Assembly: GCA_003663345.1 (NCBI GenBank)
Contig: QMZU01000050.1
Coordinates: forward strand, 1 to 5,603
DNA from: Candidatus Aenigmatarchaeota archaeon
GTDB lineage: Archaea > Aenigmatarchaeota > Aenigmatarchaeia > PWEA01 > B50-G16
Length of the DNA: 5,603 nt
Direction: 5' to 3'
Below are positions 1 to 5,603 of this stretch, piece by piece. The notes below the pieces were generated by a model. That model did no database searches, had not been told where the DNA came from, and was given only the letters and a program-made list of their open reading frames with translations. The translations under genes and the position numbers were made by a program. Each line of letters begins with the position of its first letter. Positions within the stretch are counted from its first letter, which is position 1.

Positions 1-1010
1 CTGTAATGGCTTTCGCGAATGACACATTCGGCAATACAGGGAACAGAAGTGTGAACTTCACGGCTTCGGAGCCGGTTAATTTTGAAATGAATCTCACGGT
101 TGCAGGGGATTTCACACTGAGAATAGAGATTTTTTATTCAGAAAGTGAGAAGGTCTTTCTCGATACTTTCAATACCACCCTTAACAGAACAGTACCCTCC
201 GGAGAGTGGAGGTTCCTTATCTCGGGCAATCTCAGTAATATCACCTTTGATACCAACTTGACCAGCAGCTCATCCACATGGTTCAGAATTGATGAGAACT
301 CCACATATGTGACGAGCCAGGAGTTCAGGGAACATCTCCTTTTAGCAGCCGAGACCAACCTTAACCTCACCTCTGTGAATATAACTTTGAGATTCAACCT
401 CTCAACCATAAATCAGGGCACAGCCACACTATTCTACTGTAGCTCATGGGACTTTGAAGAGCGCTCCTGTACAGGCTTCTGGCAGAACCTCACGAACCAG
501 ACAGATTTCACGGAGAATTACACGTACATCTCCGCAGAATCTTTCTCGGCTTACATCATAGGTGAGGTCTGTGAGGAGAGCTGCGGTTCGTGGGGAGGGT
601 GTTCGGGGGGTTTGCGCTCTAGGACCTGCATAAGGAGAAACTGTGAGAGTTACATGGAAACAGAATCGTGCAATACAGGTTCAGCAGGATTGCCCGGAGC
701 GGTAACGGTTGGAACAATCCAAACCAGGGAAGCAGAAGAACCTGAAGGGGTATCGACAACTGAGAATATAACCCCACCAGAGACACCGCCGAAAACCAAC
801 GTAACACCACAATCTCAGGAAAACAGAACATCGGAATTCACTCCAATGACCGGTAGAGTAACCGAAAGTTCAGAAAAAAGTGTTAAAAATAAAAACCAGT
901 GGATATATGCCATTCCTTTATTAATCAGCGTTCTGATTCTATTTCTGTGGAAAAAGGCAAAACTAATAAAGAAGCCCATCAAATATAAATTGAAGAGAAC
1001 CGAAAGGTGA
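1..1010 (+). CDS. Type I surface glycoprotein with TSP1-like Cys module, C-terminal part (5' partial)
   Basis: The frame is open to the left edge (GTA, Val, precedes the ATG at 6). That ATG gives no signal peptide and begins inside what looks like the last strands of an Ig-like domain (AFANDTFGNTGNRSVNFT), so the true start is upstream. Numbering from Met at 6: beta-rich ectodomain to about 187, with Cys145/Cys155 and a closing FSAYIIGE strand as often seen in archaeal surface proteins; a six-Cys module at 189-222 (C193GSWGGCSGGLRSRTC208) resembling a thrombospondin type 1 repeat; a Pro/Thr/Glu/Ser-rich stalk at about 223-296; one membrane helix at about 298-315; and a Lys/Arg-rich cytoplasmic tail to 334. 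I count about 18 N-x-S/T sequons, all before the membrane helix. The TGA stop overlaps the next gene's GTG. Known for the fold: TSP1 modules are extracellular binding modules. Inferred: an envelope or adhesion protein. The specific function is not recognised. Confidence 0.85.
   Translation, partial: VMAFANDTFGNTGNRSVNFTASEPVNFEMNLTVAGDFTLRIEIFYSESEKVFLDTFNTTLNRTVPSGEWRFLISGNLSNITFDTNLTSSSSTWFRIDENSTYVTSQEFREHLLLAAETNLNLTSVNITLRFNLSTINQGTATLFYCSSWDFEERSCTGFWQNLTNQTDFTENYTYISAESFSAYIIGEVCEESCGSWGGCSGGLRSRTCIRRNCESYMETESCNTGSAGLPGAVTVGTIQTREAEEPEGVSTTENITPPETPPKTNVTPQSQENRTSEFTPMTGRVTESSEKSVKNKNQWIYAIPLLISVLILFLWKKAKLIKKPIKYKLKRTER
570..671 (+). other. Region encoding a TSP1-like six-cysteine module
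   Basis: Residues 189-222 (numbered from Met at 6) have spacing C-x3-C-x5-C-x8-C-x4-C-x8-C, with Trp196 before the third Cys and an R-x-R-x-C layout (Arg204, Arg206, Cys208). This is the W/C/R-ladder pattern of thrombospondin type 1 repeats, and similar short Cys modules are common in DPANN archaeal surface proteins. It has one Trp rather than the canonical two or three, so the family call is by pattern only. The even Cys count fits three disulfides outside the cell. Confidence 0.6.
978..1006 (+). promoter_or_regulatory. Weak candidate internal TATA box before gene 2
   Basis: AAATATAAAT at 981-990 resembles an archaeal box A and is centred about 22 bases before the GTG at 1007. That is close to the spacing expected for a near-leaderless transcript of gene 2. 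There is no convincing purine-rich BRE beside it, and Lys/Tyr codons in gene 1's tail produce AT-rich DNA anyway, so this may be fortuitous. Confidence 0.18.
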
Positions 1011-4000
1011 GTTCACTGAAAAAAATATCAAAATCAGGGCTCTTGCTGTCCTTGATAATCATAGCTCTATTCATACCTCTGGTTTTCGGTGTTTACAGTC
1101 AACCAAACAGAGAATTCTCCGTAGCACCTGACTCAATATATCTGAACTGGACCAATGATTACAGATATAACGTAACGATAACAATGAACTCGTCCAACAA
1201 TTATACGGCTGTTCTGGAGTTTGTTAACGCAACTACAGGTATCAGGGGAAACTACAGCCAGAGCGATACCTCTCTTTACTCATCCGGTTCATATCCGGTG
1301 TGTTTGCCGGATGATGAAAATTATGATAATCCGTTGAGGATAATAAATCAAACCGGTTATGCGGAACAGATAACCATTCCTCTTTCAAACGGAACATCAT
1401 ACAATTATTCCATAATTCATTATGCTGTGTGTCCGCCCGGAAAGTACTGGGGTCATCTGACGGTAAGAAACTATACGAACACAAATGAAAATGCGAATAT
1501 AGAGGTGAGAATAGACGTACCGATTGACACCACCAACGAATTTTCTATGCAGACATATTCGGGACTCTTTAAGGGGATAATGCCTGTGAGGTCTGAAGAA
1601 TACCACAGCTTCTACTTCAACACATCACTCGTCCCGAATTCCACATCTATAACGGTCAAACTGGAGAATCTTGATAATGACATTGACCTTTATCTTTTTG
1701 ACGGGTCCGGCAATCTTCTGGCGAGGTCAGATGAGTACACCGGAGACGAATCCCTGAGTTATAAATACCTTCCTGAGAACCAGATGTTCGAGATAAGGTT
1801 ATATGGAAACTTCTCCGGAGCAGGTGATACATACACTGGAAAGTTGTACTTCTTCAACATCAATGTAACCAACTCGTCCCAGAGGGTGGATTCCCTTGAT
1901 TTCGGAACCCTTGGTATTGGCAGCACATCTCAGAGAAACATGACCTTGGAAAATGTTGGAAATATAAGCTATTCCAATGTTGTGGAGAGTAATGAAATCT
2001 ATCTGGTCAGATATTTCTCGGATTCGTCACCACAGAACTTCACCTTTATGGTCCCGTCATTTATAACAGGAATAAAAGCGATTCTGAACTATTCTGGTGC
2101 ATCGGATTATACACTGAAACTTTACAACACAACTTCGGAAATCGTTTCTTCATCGTCCAAAAGAAACATAGCAAATGTGAGTGGTGTTGAAACCCGTGAA
2201 TGGGTTTACACATCTTCTGTTTCAGAAGGATTGTGGAGGGTTGAGGTTCTTAACAATACAAATCAGACCGGTCCCTACACTGTTGAGATGAGATATTATG
2301 TGAACTCCTCGGAGTGGCTCACATCAACCTATTCCACGATGACATTCAACATCTCCGGTCAGAACGGGAGTTCCAGAAATGTTTCCATATCAATAACCGT
2401 GCCGAACCAGAGCATTCCAGGGACCTACGGAGGATATCTTAGATACACAGCTTCATCCGGTGCATATCTGGACATACCGCTTTCATTCAACGTAACAGGC
2501 CCGTCGCTTGTGGTGAACAACACCTTCCAGTCAACATCGGTGAGAGTTTCAAAGAATGCGGGATTCAATCTTACTCTGCAGAACCTCGATTTTATTGTGA
2601 ACAATACAGGCAATCAGGATATGGTTCTTGATGTGATATCCGACTCAGGAAATCTTACCCTTTCAAGCCATTATATGCCCATATCAGTTTCCTGTCCGAC
2701 AAACATTCCCATAGGAAGTTCCGCAACACTTGATATAGATGTGGTCATAGATACATCCAAGACGGAAAACACACTTGGCATATACAGAGGATGGGTTTAC
2801 CTGCAGGATAACCAGTCCTATCCATATCAGTCTTTCAATATCACGGTGGAGGTGAACCTGACAAACCTTTTAATTGTGACAGGCACGGGTGTTGAAACCG
2901 ATGATGGTGATAATATAATTGAAAATACATCGGAAACGGAGAATGTAACTGTAAAGTTTGTTGCGCAATATTTGAACGGTGACTGGATCAACAATTCACT
3001 TGAAGCTGAGAATGTATCCATATGGTTCTATGAACCGAACGGAAGTTACAGATACCCTGCTTCAGGATACCTCACGGTTTATAATAAAACCGGCGGTACA
3101 GGGCAGGGAGATATCTGGTTCACACCAAACGGACCGTATGTGCCGAATATTACATTTGACCCCAGAAATATTCCCGGAGGGAGATATAATGCGAAGATAA
3201 CCGTAACACACCACAACAATTCCGTTGTTTACACAGGCACAGGAACTTACAGCAGTCTGCTTGTAAATAAACCAGGACTCAACCTTACTCTTGTAAGCCC
3301 GAACTACATAACCTTGAATGAAGAGGGTGCATCATCAGGAACCACGGCATATCTAAACGTGAGTGTTGTTAATTACGGCTCAGAAAGGGCAAGCGGCGTG
3401 TTGAAACTCGAAGATAACTGGGACTATGTGACAATAATATCCTATACGGATAATGCGTCCGGTGCATGCGGTGGTGCAATTGGAGGCACAGATTATTTCA
3501 ACATCCAGATAGATGGAAATGCAACAGAACACTGTCTCTTTACTTGGAAGATAACCTCGGATGGTGGAAATATATCATCCGATAAACTGAAAACAGATTT
3601 CAGGGTTTACTCTGTGGCCCCGAACTTCCGGAACATAACAGGGATAACCATAAGGGTTCATAATACGGACAGCGGTTCTTCGGATAGCAATGAAAATGAC
3701 AACAACAATCAGCAACAACAGAACCAGCAGCAAACACCTGAAGAGACAACTGAAACTTCTCAACAGATAGATTCCATGGAGATAACGGAATACCCATCCT
3801 CTATTGAGATAACACAGGGCTTTGGCGGGACGTTTGATTTCGTTGTGAAGAACACCGGTACAACAGACCTTTATGATATACTCTTTGCGGTGAGCGGGTT
3901 GAACTCCACATGGTATACCATAGATCCGGAATCCATAAACCTGATACCGAACAAGAGCAGGACCTTCATTGTAACCATAACAGTTCCCATGTATGCGAGG

Positions 4001-4633
4001 ATTGAAGAAAAGGTGCTGACATTCAGAGCATATAACGATTACGCCTCTGATGAGGTGTCTGTTCCTTTCAGGGTTACCCCTTCCGGTGATGAGAGAAACA
4101 GAATAAAGGAAAGATTCAATATACTTCTGCAGAACATGACCACCCTGGAGGAGATTTATTCAGCAGCACAGGAATCCGGTAAGAACCTTACCAATGTGAC
4201 ATCTGATATGGAGCTTCTGAGAGAACTTCTGGATGAGATTCAGGAAGCGATAACAGAGGAGGATTACTTCACGGCTTACAGGAAACTCCAGACAGCCGAA
4301 GCTCTGATGGATTCTGTGGCAAGGGACTTGGGCCTCATTCAGGAGGAAGAGGAGATGGGACTTTTCGGAAACCCGTGGTTCTGGATTGGTGTTGTTCTGG
4401 CTGCTGCAACTGTTGGAGTTCTCATATATATGCTGCTACCACCCAAGGAGAGGTACCAACCGAGGAGGAGGTTCCAGTACAGACTTCCTGGTTATGAGAA
4501 TAAATGGTCTGCTATCAGAATGAGGATACTCAAATTCTTCAGGAACCTCAAGAAAAGATTGAAAGGAGAGGAGATACACAGATACGATTATACGAGGAGG
4601 AGAAGATGGACCCCGCCACCCAGAGAAGGTTAG
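1007..4633 (+). CDS. Large multidomain type I surface glycoprotein (PPC-like, Ig-like and NEW3-like domains)
   Basis: Complete 1208-residue protein. Residues 1-28 are a signal peptide (basic KKISKS, hydrophobic core, likely cut after VFG28). The ectodomain reads: beta-sandwich at about 36-173; PPC-like domain at about 195-285 (DIDLYLFDGSGNLLARS); a short ASH/NEW3-like stretch (DFGTLGIGSTSQR) at about 298-322; a second, weaker PPC-like unit at about 330-430; further beta-sandwich domains at about 437-497, 500-617, 620-752 and 757-883; a Gln/Asn/Glu linker at 885-921; and a NEW3-like domain at about 923-1024. An acidic helical stalk (about 1028-1115) leads to one membrane helix (about 1124-1144) and a 64-residue cytoplasmic tail of about net +15. 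I count about 55 N-x-S/T sequons, none in the tail. Cys99/Cys142 and Cys821/Cys843 could pair; Cys563 is left over. The GTG start overlaps gene 1's stop and keeps the signal peptide; AGGTGA at 1005-1010 could instead serve a CTG at 1016. No catalytic motif was seen. Known for the families: PPC and NEW3 are non-catalytic accessory domains. Inferred role: envelope scaffold or adhesin. Confidence 0.93.
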   Translation: MSSLKKISKSGLLLSLIIIALFIPLVFGVYSQPNREFSVAPDSIYLNWTNDYRYNVTITMNSSNNYTAVLEFVNATTGIRGNYSQSDTSLYSSGSYPVCLPDDENYDNPLRIINQTGYAEQITIPLSNGTSYNYSIIHYAVCPPGKYWGHLTVRNYTNTNENANIEVRIDVPIDTTNEFSMQTYSGLFKGIMPVRSEEYHSFYFNTSLVPNSTSITVKLENLDNDIDLYLFDGSGNLLARSDEYTGDESLSYKYLPENQMFEIRLYGNFSGAGDTYTGKLYFFNINVTNSSQRVDSLDFGTLGIGSTSQRNMTLENVGNISYSNVVESNEIYLVRYFSDSSPQNFTFMVPSFITGIKAILNYSGASDYTLKLYNTTSEIVSSSSKRNIANVSGVETREWVYTSSVSEGLWRVEVLNNTNQTGPYTVEMRYYVNSSEWLTSTYSTMTFNISGQNGSSRNVSISITVPNQSIPGTYGGYLRYTASSGAYLDIPLSFNVTGPSLVVNNTFQSTSVRVSKNAGFNLTLQNLDFIVNNTGNQDMVLDVISDSGNLTLSSHYMPISVSCPTNIPIGSSATLDIDVVIDTSKTENTLGIYRGWVYLQDNQSYPYQSFNITVEVNLTNLLIVTGTGVETDDGDNIIENTSETENVTVKFVAQYLNGDWINNSLEAENVSIWFYEPNGSYRYPASGYLTVYNKTGGTGQGDIWFTPNGPYVPNITFDPRNIPGGRYNAKITVTHHNNSVVYTGTGTYSSLLVNKPGLNLTLVSPNYITLNEEGASSGTTAYLNVSVVNYGSERASGVLKLEDNWDYVTIISYTDNASGACGGAIGGTDYFNIQIDGNATEHCLFTWKITSDGGNISSDKLKTDFRVYSVAPNFRNITGITIRVHNTDSGSSDSNENDNNNQQQQNQQQTPEETTETSQQIDSMEITEYPSSIEITQGFGGTFDFVVKNTGTTDLYDILFAVSGLNSTWYTIDPESINLIPNKSRTFIVTITVPMYARIEEKVLTFRAYNDYASDEVSVPFRVTPSGDERNRIKERFNILLQNMTTLEEIYSAAQESGKNLTNVTSDMELLRELLDEIQEAITEEDYFTAYRKLQTAEALMDSVARDLGLIQEEEEMGLFGNPWFWIGVVLAAATVGVLIYMLLPPKERYQPRRRFQYRLPGYENKWSAIRMRILKFFRNLKKRLKGEEIHRYDYTRRRRWTPPPREG
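3659..3766 (+). repeat. Low-complexity CAA/CAG/AAC tract coding a Gln/Asn linker
   Basis: The most repetitive part, about 3699-3735, is built from CAA, CAG, AAC and AAT codons. It codes NNNQQQQNQQQ inside a linker (residues 885-920) rich in Ser, Asp, Glu and Thr. It separates the beta-sandwich chain from the membrane-proximal NEW3-like domain and reads as a flexible spacer. Triplet tracts like this can change length by slippage without breaking frame. Confidence 0.75.
4594..4600 (+). promoter_or_regulatory. Strong Shine-Dalgarno for gene 3 inside gene 2
   Basis: GAGGAGG ends five bases before the ATG at 4606, an ideal spacing, and decides the start of gene 3. In gene 2's frame the same bases are the end of a Thr codon plus AGG AGG, part of the TRRRRW cluster near its C terminus. 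The upstream in-frame ATG at 4504 has no comparable motif. Confidence 0.85.
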
Positions 4634-5559
4634 CCACAGGAGCCATGACATATTTATTCATACTCATGGGTTATCTATTCTTCAGAGTTCTTGATGTGAG
4701 TACGAAGAGTGCCCTTACCTTTCCTTTAAGGTTCCCGAATCTTTTTCTTGTTCTCAGAGCCGAATCGGGTATGTTTGAAACACTGGGTCAGATATTTGGC
4801 GAGTTTCTGCTTTTCGCAGCACCCTTCGTTCCGATTGTTATAGGATTAACGGTTCTCGTCATATACGGAAGGAAGTATGGGGAGGATGTTGAGCTGGGAT
4901 TGCTTTCAAGTGGTCTTGCAGCCTTTACAGGAACATTGATTCTGATGTTCTACGGTTTTGAGTTTCAGGGATTCAGTTTAACATTGATTCTCTTCTCAAT
5001 AGGTGTGGCTGTATGCGGTCTACTCTCAACCGGTTTGGGCGAAACGTATGCTCACGAGCTTGATAAATGGAGAAGATACAGGGTTGGGAGCAATTCAATG
5101 GGGAGAATGCTGACGATAATTAACCTCGCTATCATAGTTTCGGTAATGATATCCCTTGGAACGGACCTCGGATATTATGAAAATACCTACAAGGGTGAGA
5201 TAAAGACAATGATCACTTATCTGATGCCTGAGACAACCGCGCATCTCGATATCGAAACACTGAATCAGACAGGAGTTTTCACAGAAGAGATGCTCCAGCA
5301 GATTCAGAGACTACCTCCTGAGCAGAGAGAGCAGATACTTCAGGAGCTTCAGAATGAACTGGAGGTTCAGAAGTCCAAAATGGAGATTGAATTGAATAGT
5401 ATACTTGATTCGGATAAGGTAAGGGCAATGATAGACTTCTCACTCCTGATGGTGGTCGTTGTGATATGGTCGGTTCTTGACCTTTTGAAGTCGCTTGTGT
5501 TTTCGCCTTTCGCCGGATTGCTTACAACGATTACTGCTGAGAGGAACCCTGTTCTCTGA
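4606..5559 (+). CDS. Six-helix integral membrane protein with external helical arm, family not recognised
   Basis: 317 residues from the ATG at 4606, chosen for the GAGGAGG motif five bases upstream; the ATG at 4504 would add 34 charged residues and lengthen the overlap with gene 2. Hydrophobic segments lie at about 12-28, 63-87, 97-118, 123-143, 167-187 and 275-298. Positive charges (QRR7-8, GRK88-90, KWRRYR154-159) place both ends inside. This puts two large loops outside: 29-62, and 188-274, which carries the only sequon (Asn220). The second loop is a Gln/Glu/Leu-rich helical arm broken at LPPEQ (236-240), with heptad-like spacing after it. Glycine-rich helices 3 and 4 (LGLLSSGLAAFTG, CGLLSTGLGE) suggest close packing. 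The first 28 bases overlap gene 2, so translational coupling is likely. There is no ATP-binding, channel-filter, peptidase or transporter signature that I can identify. Inferred: membrane partner of the two surface proteins upstream. Confidence 0.9.
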   Translation: MDPATQRRLATGAMTYLFILMGYLFFRVLDVSTKSALTFPLRFPNLFLVLRAESGMFETLGQIFGEFLLFAAPFVPIVIGLTVLVIYGRKYGEDVELGLLSSGLAAFTGTLILMFYGFEFQGFSLTLILFSIGVAVCGLLSTGLGETYAHELDKWRRYRVGSNSMGRMLTIINLAIIVSVMISLGTDLGYYENTYKGEIKTMITYLMPETTAHLDIETLNQTGVFTEEMLQQIQRLPPEQREQILQELQNELEVQKSKMEIELNSILDSDKVRAMIDFSLLMVVVVIWSVLDLLKSLVFSPFAGLLTTITAERNPVL

Positions 5560-5587
5560 GGCAAACCTCACAGCCGTTCATTTCTTT
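5554..5587 (+). terminator. Possible terminator: hairpin at the stop codon followed by a pyrimidine stretch
   Basis: CTCTGAGG (5554-5561) and CCTCACAG (5566-5573) pair with one C-C mismatch around a CAAA loop. The left arm covers gene 3's TGA. The DNA then runs TTCATTTCTTT. Archaeal termination depends mainly on T tracts, and this one is interrupted, so the call rests on its position after the last gene as much as on the structure. Confidence 0.3.
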
Positions 5588-5592
5588 ATATA
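5585..5592 (+). promoter_or_regulatory. Archaeal TATA box (box A), probably for a gene beyond the right edge
   Basis: TTTATATA matches the archaeal box A consensus and lies in the only non-coding DNA of the window. Transcription on + would begin about 25 bases on, outside the window. No clear BRE precedes it. The box also reads as TATATAAA on the other strand, but a minus-strand transcript would run straight into gene 3 and meet only a 16-codon frame. The closing GGTGA (5599-5603) could be a Shine-Dalgarno core but lies too near the box to be on its transcript. Confidence 0.4.
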
Positions 5593-5603
5593 TCTCCCGG
5601 TGA

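Noticed and set aside
6..8. ATG at 6 as the true start of gene 1
   Set aside because: The frame is open to the edge, there is no signal peptide, and the sequence begins in the middle of an Ig-like domain.
134..831. Minus-strand open frames of 91 and 70 codons opposite gene 1
   Set aside because: They are shadows of a frame with clear domain, sequon and topology logic, and their translations show no coherent domain pattern.
2190..2228. Two adjacent perfect 6-bp hairpins (AAACCC/GGGTTT and CTTCTG/CAGAAG)
   Set aside because: They are short, lie inside well-formed coding sequence between PPC-like strands, have no T tract or promoter beside them, and such stems are expected by chance at this length.
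1242..3797. Minus-strand open frames of 62-80 codons and a 73-codon plus-strand frame at 2979-3200 inside gene 2
   Set aside because: All lie within a gene whose protein is domain-consistent over this stretch. They have no ribosome sites that I can see and no recognisable products.
4463..4471. AGGAGGAGG as a ribosome site for an internal start
   Set aside because: It codes three Arg in gene 2's tail, and no start codon at proper spacing opens a sensible frame.
4504..4605. Upstream in-frame ATG giving gene 3 34 extra residues
   Set aside because: It lacks a ribosome site at proper spacing. The extra residues are highly charged and overlap gene 2 deeply, while the ATG at 4606 has GAGGAGG five bases before it.
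4436..5564. Minus-strand frames of 65-71 codons across the gene 2/3 junction and the gene 3 end
   Set aside because: They are antisense shadows of well-supported coding sequence with no start context of their own.
5531..5581. Minus-strand 16-codon frame beginning MNGCEVCL behind a TATATAAA box
   Set aside because: The C-x2-C start was tempting as a zinc-finger protein, but it stops after 16 codons and overlaps the end of gene 3.

Overview
The window looks archaeal, most likely a DPANN-type or similar small-genome lineage. Arginine is coded almost only by AGA/AGG and ATA isoleucine codons are frequent. Shine-Dalgarno motifs match the GGAGGTGA type, and a TTTATATA box sits after the last gene. 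The proteins are large, sequon-dense ectodomains with single C-terminal membrane anchors. The lineage is an inference from style, not from a marker gene; no rRNA, tRNA, CRISPR or mobile element was seen.

Layout: three genes lie on the + strand with no intergenic space. Gene 1 (1-1010, 5' end outside the window) is the C-terminal part of a type I surface protein: Ig-like remnants, a six-cysteine thrombospondin-type-1-like module, a Pro/Thr/Glu stalk, one membrane helix and a basic tail. Gene 2 (1007-4633) overlaps it by four bases (GTGA). It is a complete 1208-residue surface protein with a signal peptide, a chain of beta-sandwich domains including two PPC-like units, a Gln/Asn linker, a NEW3-like domain, a membrane-proximal helical stalk, one membrane helix and a strongly cationic cytoplasmic tail. 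Gene 3 (4606-5559) overlaps gene 2 by 28 bases and is a six-helix membrane protein with a long external helical arm. After it come a short hairpin and an archaeal TATA box, which suggest the operon ends here and a new transcript begins beyond the window.

How they may work together: overlapping translation points to a stoichiometric envelope complex in which two heavily N-glycosylated ectodomains are held by, or signal through, a polytopic partner. The membrane-proximal helices of gene 2 and the external helical arm of gene 3 lie on the same face of the membrane and are natural candidates for contact. No enzymatic motif was found in any of the three, so the role could be envelope structure, adhesion or secretion support; none of these is demonstrated by the sequence.
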